From assembly GCF_005796105.1 (NCBI RefSeq), contig NZ_VAUO01000002.1, positions 310,001-374,000 of the forward strand: a DNA stretch of 64,000 bases. Direction: 5' to 3'. Position 1 is the stretch's first letter, and each line of letters opens with the position of its first letter. The notes under the pieces are model-generated. The model saw only the letters and a list, made by a program, of their open reading frames with translations. It did not search any database and had not been told where the DNA came from. The translations under genes were made by a program, and so were the position numbers. This DNA is from Pseudomonas mosselii (GTDB taxonomy: Bacteria > Pseudomonadota > Gammaproteobacteria > Pseudomonadales > Pseudomonadaceae). Positions 29,981 through 40,236 of the stretch are shown piece after piece.

Positions 29981-31891
29981 TCAGATCTCGACCTGGGTGC
30001 CCAGCTCGATCACCCGATTCAACGGCAGGTTGAAGAACCGCAGGTTGCCGTTGGCGTTCTTGAGCAGGAACGCGAACAGATTTCCTCGCCAGCGCGACAT
30101 ACCTTCCAAACGCGAAGCGATCACCGTCTCACGGCTGAGGAAATAGGTCGTGCGCATCGGACTGAAGTCCAACGCATCCAGATGGCACAACTTGAGCGCT
30201 GCCGGCACATCCGGCTCGTCCATGAAGCCAAAGTGCAGCAACACGCGGAAGAACCCGTCCCCATACGCCTCAACCTCGAAGCGCTCATGCTCCGGCACCC
30301 GAGGCCGGTCCTCGCTGACCACCGTCAGCAACACCACCTGGCTGTGCAGCACCTGGTTGTGCAGCATGTTATGCAGCAATGCGTGGGGCACGGCGTCTGC
30401 CCGTGCGGTGAGGAACACCGCTGTCCCTTCGACACGGTGCGGCGGCTGCACGCGAATGCTGGCGATGAACACCGGCAGCGGCAAGGCGCCCTCGTCGATG
30501 CGTTCGACCAGAATCTGCTTGCCGCGCTTCCACGTACTCATCAACAGGAACAACACACCACCGGCCAGTACCGGGAACGCCCCGCCCTGGACGATCTTCG
30601 GTACGTTCGCGGCAAAGAACAGCCCATCGACCAGCAGGAAGCCCACCAAAATCGGTACCGCCAGCAGCGGCGGCCACTTCCACAGCAACAGCATCACCGC
30701 CGACACCAGAATGGTGGTCATCAGCATCGTGCCAGTCACCGCGACACCGTAGGCTGCCGCAAGCGCACCGGACGATTCGAAACCAATGACCAGCAGCACC
30801 ACGCCGACCATCAACGTCCAGTTCACCGCCCCGATGTAGATCTGCCCCTGCTCATCGCTGGAAGTATGCTGGATCTGCATGCGCGGGATGTAGCCCAACT
30901 GGATGGCCTGGCGAGTCAGGGAGAACGCCCCCGAGATCACCGCCTGCGAGGCGATGACCGTCGCCAGGGTGGCAAGGCCTACCAGCGGCAGCAAGGCCCA
31001 ACTCGGCGCCAACAGGTAGAACGGGTTACGCGCAGCCTCGGGGTTCTGCAACAACATCGCGCCCTGGCCAAAGTAGTTGAGCAGCAGCGCCGGCAGCACC
31101 AGGATGAACCAGGCACGTGCAATGGGCTTACGGCCAAAATGTCCCATGTCGGCGTAAAGCGCTTCGGCACCGGTCAGCGCCAGTACCACCGCCCCCAGGA
31201 TGGCGACGCCCATGCCGGGGTGGACGATGAAGAAGTGCAACGCCCAGCCCGGATTGACCGCCTTGAGCACCTCGGGGCTCTGCGCGATGCCATGCACACC
31301 CAGCGCACCCAGTACCACGAACCAGGTGACCATGACCGGGCCGAACAGCTTGCCGATCTTCTCGGTGCCATGCTTCTGCACCAGGAACAGCGCCACCAGC
31401 ACCACCAGCGAAATCGGTACAACCCAGTGGTCGATGCCCTCGAACGCCAGGCCCATCCCCTCCACCGCCGACAGCACCGATACTGCCGGGGTGATCATGC
31501 TGTCGCCGTAGAACAGCGAGGCGCCGACCAATCCACAGATGACCATCAACGTACGCAGCTTCGGATAGTTGGCCGTGGCCCGCCGTGCCAGCGCCGTCAG
31601 CGCCATGGTCCCGCCCTCGCCCTGGTTGTCGGCGCGCAGGATGAACATGACGTACTTGAACGACACAACCCACAGCAGCGACCACAAGATCAACGACAGG
31701 ATCCCCAGTACCCCATCGTGATTCACCGGCACCCCATAACCCCCGGTGAACACCTCTTTGAGGGTGTACAACGGGCTGGTACCGATATCGCCGTAAACCA
31801 CCCCAACAGCTGCCACCAACAGGCCCAGCGAACGCGCGGCACCGTGCTGCTGCTCCTGCCCGCCTTGAGCGTGACTGCTTGCCTGAACCAT
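29981..31891 (-). CDS. kup: Low-affinity potassium transporter Kup
   Basis: 636 aa. About 12 membrane helices in the first 460 residues, starting with the family sequence [20 protein letters not shown], and a C-terminal cytoplasmic domain. K+/H+ symporter of the inner membrane. Confidence 0.97.
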   Translation of the reverse strand: MVQASSHAQGGQEQQHGAARSLGLLVAAVGVVYGDIGTSPLYTLKEVFTGGYGVPVNHDGVLGILSLILWSLLWVVSFKYVMFILRADNQGEGGTMALTALARRATANYPKLRTLMVICGLVGASLFYGDSMITPAVSVLSAVEGMGLAFEGIDHWVVPISLVVLVALFLVQKHGTEKIGKLFGPVMVTWFVVLGALGVHGIAQSPEVLKAVNPGWALHFFIVHPGMGVAILGAVVLALTGAEALYADMGHFGRKPIARAWFILVLPALLLNYFGQGAMLLQNPEAARNPFYLLAPSWALLPLVGLATLATVIASQAVISGAFSLTRQAIQLGYIPRMQIQHTSSDEQGQIYIGAVNWTLMVGVVLLVIGFESSGALAAAYGVAVTGTMLMTTILVSAVMLLLWKWPPLLAVPILVGFLLVDGLFFAANVPKIVQGGAFPVLAGGVLFLLMSTWKRGKQILVERIDEGALPLPVFIASIRVQPPHRVEGTAVFLTARADAVPHALLHNMLHNQVLHSQVVLLTVVSEDRPRVPEHERFEVEAYGDGFFRVLLHFGFMDEPDVPAALKLCHLDALDFSPMRTTYFLSRETVIASRLEGMSRWRGNLFAFLLKNANGNLRFFNLPLNRVIELGTQVEI

Positions 31892-32126
31892 CGACCACTC
31901 CCGCAGACGGCCTTTGCAGGCCCATTGAATTCACCTTCGCGCAGGACAACGCTTTAGCCCTGACACAACGGCGCGAAGCATAGCGCAGCGTTCGTCGTAT
32001 TTCTGCTGGTCAAGTGCACGTGCGCTCGCTAGAATTGCGCACTTTTTGATCAGAGGCGCCCAAAGCGCCCGTCAGGCACGCCACCGTCAACGGTCGGGCG
32101 GCCCGTATTCAATACCGAGGTTAGTC

Positions 32127-33458
32127 ATGTCCACCACCAACGCCACCCCGAAGGTCGGCTTCGTTTCCCTGGGTTGCCCCAAGGCCCTGGTCGATTCCGA
32201 GCGCATCCTCACTCAGCTGCGCATGGAAGGCTATGAAGTCGTGCCGACCTACGAGGACGCCGACGTGGTGGTGGTCAACACCTGCGGCTTCATCGACAGC
32301 GCCAAGGCCGAGTCCCTGGAAGTGATCGGTGAAGCGATCAAGGAAAACGGCAAGGTCATCGTCACCGGCTGCATGGGTGTCGAGGAAGGCAACATCCGCG
32401 ACGTGCACCCCAGCGTGCTGTCGGTTTCCGGCCCCCAGCAGTACGAGCAAGTGGTCAACGCCGTGCATGAGGTAGTGCCGCCACGCCAGGACCACAACCC
32501 GCTGATCGACCTGGTGCCGCCGCAGGGCGTCAAGCTCACCCCGCGCCACTACGCCTACCTGAAGATTTCCGAAGGCTGCAACCACAGTTGCAGCTTCTGC
32601 ATCATCCCATCGATGCGCGGCAAGCTGGTCAGCCGCCCGGTGGGCGAGGTGCTGAGCGAAGCCGAGCGCCTGGTCAAGGCCGGCGTCAAGGAGATCCTGG
32701 TGATCTCCCAGGACACCAGTGCCTATGGCGTGGACGTCAAGTACAAGACCGACTTCTGGAACGGCCGCCCGGTCAAGACCCGCATGCTCGAACTGTGCGA
32801 GGCGCTGAGCAGCCTGGGGGCGTGGGTGCGCCTGCACTACGTCTACCCGTACCCGAACGTCGACGACGTGATCCCGTTGATGGCCGCTGGCAAGATCCTG
32901 CCGTACCTGGACATTCCGTTCCAGCACGCCAGCCCCAAGGTACTCAAGGCAATGAAGCGCCCGGCCTTCGAAGACCGCACCCTGGCGCGCATCAAGAACT
33001 GGCGCGAGCAGTGCCCTGAGCTGGTAATTCGCTCCACGTTCATCGTCGGCTTCCCCGGCGAGACCGAAGAAGACTTCCAGTACCTGCTGGACTGGCTCAC
33101 CGAAGCCCAGCTCGACCGCGTCGGCTGCTTCCAGTACTCCCCGGTCGAAGGCGCTCCGGCCAACGACCTGGGCCTGGAAGAAGTCCCCGATGACATCAAG
33201 CAGGAGCGCTGGGACCGTTTCATGGCGCACCAGCAGGCCATCAGCGCCGCACGCCTGCAACTGCGCATCGGCAAGGAGATCGAAGTGCTGATCGATGAGG
33301 TCGAAGAGCAAGGCTCGGTAGGCCGCAGCTTCTTCGACGCCCCGGAAATCGACGGTAGCGTGTTCATCGACGGCGATCACGGCTTCAAGCCCGGCGACAA
33401 GGTACGCTGCCGTGTGGTCGATGCCGACGAATACGACATGTGGGCCGAGCCTCTCTGA
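32127..33458 (+). CDS. rimO: Ribosomal protein S12 methylthiotransferase RimO
   Basis: 443 aa from ATG 32127 with GAGG upstream. N-terminal UPF0004 domain ([17 protein letters not shown]), radical-SAM motif CNHSCSFC (CxxxCxxC, about residue 150) and C-terminal TRAM domain. Adds a methylthio group to Asp88/89 of S12 using two Fe-S clusters. Confidence 0.97.
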   Translation: MSTTNATPKVGFVSLGCPKALVDSERILTQLRMEGYEVVPTYEDADVVVVNTCGFIDSAKAESLEVIGEAIKENGKVIVTGCMGVEEGNIRDVHPSVLSVSGPQQYEQVVNAVHEVVPPRQDHNPLIDLVPPQGVKLTPRHYAYLKISEGCNHSCSFCIIPSMRGKLVSRPVGEVLSEAERLVKAGVKEILVISQDTSAYGVDVKYKTDFWNGRPVKTRMLELCEALSSLGAWVRLHYVYPYPNVDDVIPLMAAGKILPYLDIPFQHASPKVLKAMKRPAFEDRTLARIKNWREQCPELVIRSTFIVGFPGETEEDFQYLLDWLTEAQLDRVGCFQYSPVEGAPANDLGLEEVPDDIKQERWDRFMAHQQAISAARLQLRIGKEIEVLIDEVEEQGSVGRSFFDAPEIDGSVFIDGDHGFKPGDKVRCRVVDADEYDMWAEPL

Positions 33459-33477
33459 AGCGCACCGCAGGTCAAGA

Positions 33478-33499
33478 TACCCCGCCACTGGCGGGGTAT
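33478..33499 (+). terminator. Intrinsic terminator after rimO
   Basis: TACCCCGCC-ACTG-GCGGGGTA followed by seven T. Confidence 0.9.
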
Positions 33500-33554
33500 T
33501 TTTTTGCATCTATGTTTGCTTCATTGGGCCACAGCCGCGCAGGAGCCAGCCTCG

Positions 33555-34013
33555 ATGAAGTCGCCACTGACATTGCACACCCCCCGCTACAGCGACTACC
33601 CGGAACTGGTGGCGCTCTGGGAAGCCTCGGTACGTGCGACCCATGACTTCCTGCCCGAAACCTACATCCTGCTGCTGCGCGACCACGTGCTGCGTCGCTA
33701 TCTGGATGCCGTGATGCTGGTGTGCTGCAAAGACAGCAAACGCCGCATTCTGGGCTTTGCCGGCGTTGCCAATGGCCGGATCGACATGCTGTTCGTCGCG
33801 CCCGAGCACCGTGGCCGTGGCGTCGGCCAGCGCCTGCTGCGCCATGCCGTGGCTGAACTCAATGCCGAACGGCTGGATGTCAACGAACAGAACCCGCAAG
33901 CGCTGGGCTTCTATCTGCATGAAGGTTTCGAGGTGGTGGGCCGATCGGAAACCGATGGGCTGGGGCAGCCTTACCCTTTGCTGCATATGCGACGTGTTCC
34001 TACCGCTTCCTGA
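33555..34013 (+). CDS. GNAT acetyltransferase, YjaB-like
   Basis: 152 aa with AGGAG upstream. GNAT acetyl-CoA motif A is VAPEHRGRGVGQRLL. The segments WEASVRATHDFLPE, NVNEQNPQALGFY-like and GRSETDGLGQPYPLLH match E. coli YjaB closely as I recall it. Substrate unknown. Confidence 0.87.
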   Translation: MKSPLTLHTPRYSDYPELVALWEASVRATHDFLPETYILLLRDHVLRRYLDAVMLVCCKDSKRRILGFAGVANGRIDMLFVAPEHRGRGVGQRLLRHAVAELNAERLDVNEQNPQALGFYLHEGFEVVGRSETDGLGQPYPLLHMRRVPTAS

Positions 34014-34134
34014 GACCACTGCCGAGGACAGCGTAGTCTTCTGCCGAATTGACGTGAATGACACCGATTTGCAGCCGCAACCCCGCCAGGGCAGGTACAA
34101 TGAGTGCTTTTCCTGCCCTGCGAATACATTGTCC

Positions 34135-34845
34135 ATGTCCGACCCCATCCGCCTGTCCAAACGCCTCATCGAACAGCTCGGCTGCTCGCGCCGAGAGGCA
34201 GAACTGTATATCGAAGGAGGCTGGGTCACGGTCGATGGCGTCGTGGTCGAGCAGCCGCAGTTCAAGGTTGACCAACAGCGCGTCGAGTTGCTGCCTGGCG
34301 CCCGCGCCGAAGCCCTCGAACCGGTCACCCTGCTATTGCACCAACGGCCCGGACAAGACACCGCCAGCGCCCAGGCCAGCATGACCATGGAAAGCCTCAG
34401 CGAAGCTCACCGCGAAGGTGTACGGGCCTTGCATGGCCACTTCGTCCGTCAGGCCTGCATCGCCCCGCTGCTGCCAGGTAGCAGCGGCTTGCAGGTATTC
34501 ACCCAGGACTGGCGGGTGACCCGCAAGCTGGACGCCGACCTGCGCCGCATGGAACAGGAGTACATCGTCCAGGTCAGCGGCGAAGCCAAACCTGGCGCGC
34601 TGGAGCGCCTGGCCCGTGGCGTGGAGCGCAAGGGGGTCGAGTTGCCCAAGGCTAAGGCCAGCTGGCAGAACGAGCAGCACCTGCGCATGGTCTTGAAGAA
34701 CCCGCTGCCAGGGCAGATCGAACACCTGTGCGAGACCGCTGGGCTCAAGGTGCTCGGCATGCGCCGTATCCGCCTGGGCGGCGTGTCCATGGGCAAGCTG
34801 GTCCAGGGCCAATGGCGCTACTTGGCAACCACCGAACGTTTCTAA
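34135..34845 (+). CDS. Pseudouridine-synthase-like S4 protein lacking the catalytic Asp
   Basis: 236 aa. The N-terminal S4 RNA-binding domain (IRLSKRLIEQLGCSRREAEL) is intact, then an RluF/RluB-like fold. In active enzymes the signature is GRLDxDxxGL; here the aligned stretch is APLLPGSSGL and the catalytic Asp is Leu113. The loop LNKPxG has become LHQRPG, and the Arg-rich NRQIRRM motif has become PGQIEHL. It probably binds rRNA without making pseudouridine. A 9-bp inverted repeat (34087-34120) precedes the start. Confidence 0.8.
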   Translation: MSDPIRLSKRLIEQLGCSRREAELYIEGGWVTVDGVVVEQPQFKVDQQRVELLPGARAEALEPVTLLLHQRPGQDTASAQASMTMESLSEAHREGVRALHGHFVRQACIAPLLPGSSGLQVFTQDWRVTRKLDADLRRMEQEYIVQVSGEAKPGALERLARGVERKGVELPKAKASWQNEQHLRMVLKNPLPGQIEHLCETAGLKVLGMRRIRLGGVSMGKLVQGQWRYLATTERF

Positions 34846-34894
34846 GCGATACCGCCGCGTAGGATCGCGCGGCACCTGAACAGGATTGGCGTCA

Positions 34895-35356
34895 ATGAAC
34901 CATAACGATGTACTGCGCAGCCTGCGCTACATGCTCAAGGCCAACGATCAGAAGATGGCCGAAATCATTGGTCTGAGTGGTCTGCAAGTCTCCGCCGAGG
35001 CCATCGCCGGCTATGTGAAGAAAGAAGAAGAGCCCGGCTTCGTGCGCTGCCCCGAGAAGGTCATGGCGCACTTTCTCGATGGTTTGGTGATCCACCGTCG
35101 CGGCCGTGACGAAAGCCGTGCGCCACAACCGATCGAAGTCCCGGTGACCAACAACACCGTGCTCAAGAAACTGCGTGTCGCCTTCGAACTCAAGGAGGAT
35201 GACCTGCACGCGGTACTCAAGTCGGTCAACTTCCCGGTCTCCAAGCCTGAGCTGAGCGCCTTGTTCCGCAAGGTCGGCCACGACAACTACCGTCCTTGCG
35301 GCGACCAGCTGCTGCGCAATTTCCTCAAGGGTCTCACCCTTCGCGTGCGCGGCTAG
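34895..35356 (+). CDS. DUF1456 (YehS-like) protein
   Basis: 153 aa, two repeats of about 70 residues, each with the pattern NDVLRSLRYMLKANDQKMAEII and NTVLKKLRVAFELKEDDLHAVL. Function unknown. AGGA precedes the ATG. Lies 49 nt after the pseudouridine-synthase-like gene and 5 nt before trmO. Confidence 0.88.
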   Translation: MNHNDVLRSLRYMLKANDQKMAEIIGLSGLQVSAEAIAGYVKKEEEPGFVRCPEKVMAHFLDGLVIHRRGRDESRAPQPIEVPVTNNTVLKKLRVAFELKEDDLHAVLKSVNFPVSKPELSALFRKVGHDNYRPCGDQLLRNFLKGLTLRVRG

Positions 35357-35361
35357 CCCTG

Positions 35362-36057
35362 ATGCAGCATACGGTCTCGCCGGTCGGCATCGTGCGCTCC
35401 TGCTTCAAGGAGAAGTTCGCCATTCCGCGCCAGCCGCATCTGGCGCCCGCTGCCCGTGGCGTGCTGGAGCTGCTGCCACCGTTCGACCAAGGCGATGCGG
35501 TCGAAGGCCTTGAGCAGGTCAGCCATGTATGGCTGCTGTTTCTCTTCCACCAGGCACTTGAGGACAAACCGCGGCTGAAGGTGCGCCCCCCGCGCCTGGG
35601 TGGCAACAAGAGCATGGGCGTTTTCGCGACTCGCGCCACGCACCGCCCAAACGGCATCGGCCAGTCGGTGGTACGCCTGGATGGTGTCGAGCCAAAGCGC
35701 CTGCTGCTGTCAGGCATCGACCTGCTCGATGGCACCCCGGTGCTGGATATCAAACCCTACGTACCCTATGCCGACAGTGTACCGAGCGCGACCAACCAGA
35801 TGGCCGGTACAGCGCCCGAGTCGATCGCCGTGCAATGGCACGAGAGCGCCCTGCCCCAGGCGCATGAGCATGGCCTTCGCCTGGGCGAGCCGCTGGTGGC
35901 GCTGATCGAGCAGTGCCTGGCACAGGACCCGCGCCCGGCCTACCAGATACCGCCACCGGAGCGGGTGTACGGCGTGAAGTTCTGGGACGTGCAGGTCAGG
36001 TGGCAGTATCCGCAGCCGGATGTGATCCGGGTGCTGGAAGTGGTGCGCGAGGCCTGA
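35362..36057 (+). CDS. trmO: tRNA (adenine(37)-N6)-methyltransferase TrmO
   Basis: 231 aa, TrmO/YaeB (TsaA) beta-barrel family: SPVGIVRSCFKEKFAIPRQ at the start, and FATRATHRPNGIGQSVVRL, the SAM-binding signature. Methylates t6A37 of tRNA-Thr to m6t6A. The C-terminal domain has YGVKFWDVQVRW. Confidence 0.93.
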   Translation: MQHTVSPVGIVRSCFKEKFAIPRQPHLAPAARGVLELLPPFDQGDAVEGLEQVSHVWLLFLFHQALEDKPRLKVRPPRLGGNKSMGVFATRATHRPNGIGQSVVRLDGVEPKRLLLSGIDLLDGTPVLDIKPYVPYADSVPSATNQMAGTAPESIAVQWHESALPQAHEHGLRLGEPLVALIEQCLAQDPRPAYQIPPPERVYGVKFWDVQVRWQYPQPDVIRVLEVVREA

Positions 36058-36097
36058 GGTTTGGCGCCAGACCTGCCAAGCGAAATATCGCAGACAT

Positions 36098-36128
36098 AAA
36101 AAAACGCAGACCCAGGTCTGCGTTTTTT
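36098..36128. terminator. Bidirectional terminator between trmO and fpr
   Basis: AAAAAACGCAGACC-CA-GGTCTGCGTTTTTT, perfect 14-bp arms with T-runs on both strands, between convergent genes. Confidence 0.92.
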
Positions 36129-36144
36129 CATTGCCGCGCTCGCC

Positions 36145-36924
36145 TTACTTCTCGACGAAAGCACGTTCGATCAGGTAATCGCCTGGCTCGCGCATACGCG
36201 CCGAAACCTTCAGGCCGAAGCTGTCGAGCACTTCGCTGGTCTCGTCGAGCATGCTTGGGCTACCGCAGATCATCGCACGGTCGTCCTGTGGGTTGATCGG
36301 TGGCAGGCCGATGTCGCTAAACAGCTTGCCGCTGCGCATCAGGTCGGTCAGGCGCCCTTGGTTCTCGAAAGGCTCGCGAGTGACGGTGGGGTAGTAGATC
36401 AGTTTCTCGCGCACTGCCTCACCGAAGAACTCGTTCTGCGGCAGGTGCTCGGTGATGAACTCGCGGTAGGCGACTTCGTTCACGTAGCGCACACCATGAA
36501 CCAGGATCACCTTCTCGAAACGCTCATAGGTTTCGGGGTCCTGGATGACGCTCATGAACGGCGCCAGGCCAGTGCCGGTGCTGAGCAGGTACAGATGCTT
36601 GCCTGGGTTCAGGTCGTCGAGTACCAGCGTGCCGGTAGGCTTCTTGCTGATGATGATCTCGTCGCCTTCTTTCAGATGCTGCAGTTGGGAGGTCAGCGGA
36701 CCGTCCGGCACCTTGATGCTGAAGAACTCCAGGTGCTCTTCCCAGTTCGGCGAGGCGATGGAATAGGCGCGCATGAGCGGACGGCCGCTTTCCTGCTGCA
36801 GGCCGATCATCACGAACTGACCGTTCTCGAAGCGCAGGCCCGGGTCGCGGGTGCACTTGAAGCTGAACAGGGTGTCGTTCCAGTGGTGCACACTGAGGAC
36901 ACGTTCGTGGTTCATGTTGCTCAT
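36145..36924 (-). CDS. fpr: Ferredoxin-NADP+ reductase Fpr
   Basis: 259 aa. The FAD motif RAYSIAS is followed by the NADP-binding STGTGLAPFMSVI and the C-terminal YLIERAFVEK. Exchanges electrons between NADPH and ferredoxin or flavodoxin, important in oxidative stress and iron metabolism. Divergent from finR, its known LysR regulator in P. putida. Confidence 0.95.
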   Translation of the reverse strand: MSNMNHERVLSVHHWNDTLFSFKCTRDPGLRFENGQFVMIGLQQESGRPLMRAYSIASPNWEEHLEFFSIKVPDGPLTSQLQHLKEGDEIIISKKPTGTLVLDDLNPGKHLYLLSTGTGLAPFMSVIQDPETYERFEKVILVHGVRYVNEVAYREFITEHLPQNEFFGEAVREKLIYYPTVTREPFENQGRLTDLMRSGKLFSDIGLPPINPQDDRAMICGSPSMLDETSEVLDSFGLKVSARMREPGDYLIERAFVEK

Positions 36925-37041
36925 CTAGGGGCTCCTGAAGAAAAACGCAGCGCGCAAAACGCGCAGTTGCGCGATAGTTTAGGGGCAGCGACAATATCTG
37001 TTAACTGAATTATCAAGATATGTGTTATCGGTTATATCGAT
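36925..37041. promoter_or_regulatory. fpr-finR divergent control region
   Basis: 117 nt. It contains the inverted repeat ATATCT-N16-AGATAT (36994-37021), a plausible LysR-type site, and the palindrome ATATCGATAT (37034-37043), which overlaps the finR start codon. The known role of FinR in inducing fpr under superoxide fits such a layout. Confidence 0.55.
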
Positions 37042-37968
37042 ATGCGATTCACACTTCGTCAGCTTCAAGTATTCGTTGCCGTCGCCCAGCACCAGAGCGT
37101 CTCTCGCGCAGCTGGCGTGCTGGCGTTGTCGCAATCTGCCGCGAGCACCTCGATCACCGAACTTGAGCGCCAGTCCAGTTGCCAGCTGTTCGATCGCGCC
37201 GGCAAGCGCCTGAGCCTCAATGCCCTCGGCCATCAGCTGTTACCACAGGCGGTGGCGCTACTCGACCAAGCCAAGGAAATCGAGGATTTGCTCAACGGCA
37301 AGTCCGGCTTCGGCTCTCTGGCGGTGGGCGCCACCTTGACCATCGGCAACTACCTGGCGACCTTGCTGATCGGCAGCTTCATGCAGGTACACCCGGAAAG
37401 CCAGGTGAAGCTGCATGTGCAGAACACTGCGCATATTGTGCAGCAGGTTGCGCATTACGAAATTGACTTGGGTCTGATCGAGGGTGACTGCAATCACCCC
37501 GACCTGGACGTACAACCGTGGGTCGAAGACGAGCTTGTGGTGTTCTGCGCGCCGCAACATCCGCTCGCCCAAACCGGGCACGCCGACATCGAGCAATTGG
37601 CCCAGGAGGCGTGGATTTTACGTGAACAGGGCTCAGGCACGCGACTGACCTTCGACCAGGCCATGCGTCATCACCGCGCCAACCTCAATATCCGCCTGGA
37701 ACTCGAACACACCGAGGCAATCAAGCGCGCTGTCGAATCAGGCCTGGGGATTGGCTGCATCTCACGCCTGGCCCTGCGTGATGCGTTCCGTCGCGGTAGC
37801 TTGGTGCCGGTGGAAACCCCCGCGCTGGATTTGGCGCGGCAGTTCTACTTCATCTGGCACAAACAGAAGTACCAGACCTCCGCCATGCGTGAGTTCCTCG
37901 AACTGTGCCGCAGCTTCACCGCAGGCGTTCGGCGCAGCGACGAGATCGTGCTGCCGCCGATTGCCTGA
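37042..37968 (+). CDS. finR: LysR-type regulator FinR
   Basis: 308 aa. N-terminal winged helix (MRFTLRQLQVFVAVAQHQSV ...) and a C-terminal effector domain. There is no clear ribosome-binding site. Identified by being divergent from fpr, as in P. putida, where FinR activates fpr and affects sulfite/sulfur genes. Confidence 0.88.
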   Translation: MRFTLRQLQVFVAVAQHQSVSRAAGVLALSQSAASTSITELERQSSCQLFDRAGKRLSLNALGHQLLPQAVALLDQAKEIEDLLNGKSGFGSLAVGATLTIGNYLATLLIGSFMQVHPESQVKLHVQNTAHIVQQVAHYEIDLGLIEGDCNHPDLDVQPWVEDELVVFCAPQHPLAQTGHADIEQLAQEAWILREQGSGTRLTFDQAMRHHRANLNIRLELEHTEAIKRAVESGLGIGCISRLALRDAFRRGSLVPVETPALDLARQFYFIWHKQKYQTSAMREFLELCRSFTAGVRRSDEIVLPPIA

Positions 37969-37971
37969 ACG

Positions 37972-38337
37972 TCAACCGAGCAAAATCACACCCCAGACCA
38001 GGCCCACCATGGTCATGGCGACCAGCTGTGCGGCGCTCCCCATGTCCTTGGCATTCTTCGACAGCGGGTGGCGGTCCAGCGAGATACGGTCGATGGCCGC
38101 CTCCACCGCCGAGTTGAGCAGTTCGACGATCAGCCCCAGCAGGCAGACAGCGATCAGGATAGCGCGCTCGCCACGGCTGACCGGCAGCCAGAAGGCCGTG
38201 GGAATCAGCAGCACATTGACCAGCACCAGTTGGCGGAACGCCGCTTCGCCCTTGAACGCCGCGCGCAGGCCATCCAGCGAATAGCCGGCGGCATTGAAGA
38301 TACGTTTGAGGCCTGTCTGGCCTTTGAATGGCGACAT
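37972..38337 (-). CDS. dgkA: Diacylglycerol kinase DgkA
   Basis: 121 aa, three membrane helices. The active-site motif is VELLNSAVEAAIDRIS with the following HPLSKNAKDMGSAAQ. Recycles diacylglycerol to phosphatidic acid. Confidence 0.95.
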   Translation of the reverse strand: MSPFKGQTGLKRIFNAAGYSLDGLRAAFKGEAAFRQLVLVNVLLIPTAFWLPVSRGERAILIAVCLLGLIVELLNSAVEAAIDRISLDRHPLSKNAKDMGSAAQLVAMTMVGLVWGVILLG

Positions 38338-38413
38338 GTGTGTCCGTCACTACACCGAGAAAAAGGCCCGCAGGCTAGTTCAACCAGGGTCAAAAAAGCG
38401 TGAAGGCGCGAAT

Positions 38414-39064
38414 TTAGCCGGCCGAAACCGATTCCAGTTGTTGCAACAGCAAGGCCGCCTGGGTACGGGTACGTACGCCCAGCTTGCGGAAGATCGCGGT
38501 CACGTGGGCTTTGATGGTCGCTTCCGACACATTCAGTTCGTAGGCGATCTGCTTGTTCAACAGCCCTTCGCAGACCATGGTCAGCACCCGGAACTGCTGT
38601 GGCGTCAGGCTCGCCAGGCCTTCGCTGGCAGCCTTGGCCTCGGCCGACACATCGACCTTCTCGAATGCCTGGGGCGGCCACCAGACCTCACCATCGAGCA
38701 CCTTCTGCACGGCATCCTGGATCTCCTCCAGGTTGCTCGACTTGGGAATGAAGCCACTGGCACCGAACTCTCGCGACTTGACCACCACCGCGGCTTCCTC
38801 CTGGGCCGAGACCATCACCACTGGAATCTGCGGGTACTGGCCGCGCAGCAGCACAAGGCCAGAGAAGCCGTAGGCGCCAGGCATGTTGAGATCCAGCAGG
38901 ACCAAATCCCAGTCGGCTTTTTCGGTCAAGCGGTTTTCAAGCTCAGCGATGCTTGCCACCTCGACCAAACGCACGTCGGGCCCGAGGCCGAGGGTAACGG
39001 CCTGGCGCAAGGCGCTGCGGAACAACGGGTGGTCATCGGCAATCAGGATTTCGTACGTGGCCAT
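38414..39064 (-). CDS. erdR: LuxR/NarL-type response regulator, ErdR-like
   Basis: 216 aa. Receiver domain with the phospho-acceptor Asp in LVLLDLNMPG (about residue 58) and Lys in FIPKSS. C-terminal LuxR HTH (LTPQQFRVLTMVCEGLLNKQIAYELNVSEATIKAHV). The ErdR regulator of ethanol oxidation and acetate metabolism sits next to dgkA in Pseudomonas (PA3603/PA3604), which supports the name. Confidence 0.87.
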   Translation of the reverse strand: MATYEILIADDHPLFRSALRQAVTLGLGPDVRLVEVASIAELENRLTEKADWDLVLLDLNMPGAYGFSGLVLLRGQYPQIPVVMVSAQEEAAVVVKSREFGASGFIPKSSNLEEIQDAVQKVLDGEVWWPPQAFEKVDVSAEAKAASEGLASLTPQQFRVLTMVCEGLLNKQIAYELNVSEATIKAHVTAIFRKLGVRTRTQAALLLQQLESVSAG

Positions 39065-39313
39065 CGATCTAGGGATCCTGTTCTGTGCCAGACGTAGAGT
39101 ACGGGGCGCCTGGCAGGCAACTCATGGCCAGGACGGCAGAGCCGTCGGCCGGGATGGCACGGCGAAAACCAGGAGAGTCGCTTCGCCGTGCCCGAAGCGG
39201 GGCCAAGGATGACGAGCACGCTGCGGGGGGTCAAGCCAAATGCCCGGTCGTCGCGCCTACCCTGGTGGTCAGCCGCGACAGTATGAACCAATCCGTCGCG
39301 GCTGCCCCTTGGA

Positions 39314-40024
39314 CTATAGGAAGGTATGCAAACGCCGGTGCACCTCATCCTGCTCGTCAAGCGGCAGACGCCGCTTGCCACTGAGGTAGTGCAGGCTGAA
39401 CACGTCAAGGTACGCGTCTAGCGCTTGCGAGGCCTGGTTGTCACCGGCCAGGTCCAGGCACATGGCGGCCACTTCGGCGGTGCAGAAGTGATCGTCGCGC
39501 TTGGAGCGGCGCAGGCGATAGCGCGACATCTGCTCGGCCTGCAGGCTCAGCACCGGGAAGCGGTCCAGGTACGGGCTCTTGCGAAACATCTTGCGCGCCT
39601 CGGTCCAGGTCGCATCGAGCAAGATGAACAGCGGCCGCTTGCCCGGCTCGCGCACCACCTCGCTGACCACCCGCTGCTGGGCGACGAACTCTCCCGGAAA
39701 GACGATGTAAGGTTGCCACTGCGGGTCATCGAGGAGCGCCAGCAGGCCCTCGTCCACCGAAGTACGCAGCCAGCCAAAGGCGGCGGTGTCTTCGATGAGG
39801 TCGGCGATCAACCAGCCGGTATTGGTAGGTTTCAGTGGCTCAGTGTCATGCATCAGCAGGCAAACGCCGGAGTCGGCCTGCACGCGAGGTTTCCAGGCAC
39901 ACAGGCAATGGGTGGCGATCACGCGGCAGTCAGGGCAACGCTCGGCGCGCGAACCGCGCGCAATGAAAGGTTTGACGCTGCGTGCCAGCCGCTCGGCGCG
40001 CAAGCGCGCGACTGCATGGCTCAT
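39314..40024 (-). CDS. DTW-domain tRNA-uridine aminocarboxypropyltransferase
   Basis: 236 aa from the ATG at 40024. A zinc-like cluster (CPDCRVIATHCLC) is followed by the DTW core LLDATWTEARKMFRKSPYL. Related to E. coli TapT, which makes acp3U47 in tRNA. An upstream in-frame ATG (40081) would add a non-conserved tail. Confidence 0.88.
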   Translation of the reverse strand: MSHAVARLRAERLARSVKPFIARGSRAERCPDCRVIATHCLCAWKPRVQADSGVCLLMHDTEPLKPTNTGWLIADLIEDTAAFGWLRTSVDEGLLALLDDPQWQPYIVFPGEFVAQQRVVSEVVREPGKRPLFILLDATWTEARKMFRKSPYLDRFPVLSLQAEQMSRYRLRRSKRDDHFCTAEVAAMCLDLAGDNQASQALDAYLDVFSLHYLSGKRRLPLDEQDEVHRRLHTFL

Positions 40025-40236
40025 GGCAGCAGGCCTAGGCACAAAGAGGGAACGGACACAGGAACGACTCGACGAAAACAAAGTGCCAGTCTACCAGAGC
40101 GCTCGTGTTTTGCCGTGCAGCGGTGCGCACCGCTCCTTTATAATCCTTGCTTTGGCGGCCTGGCGACCACGTGGTTTGATGGAACGCCGCCCGCCGGCGC
40201 AGGTCAAAGCGCCAGTCATCGAACCAGGAGAGATTC

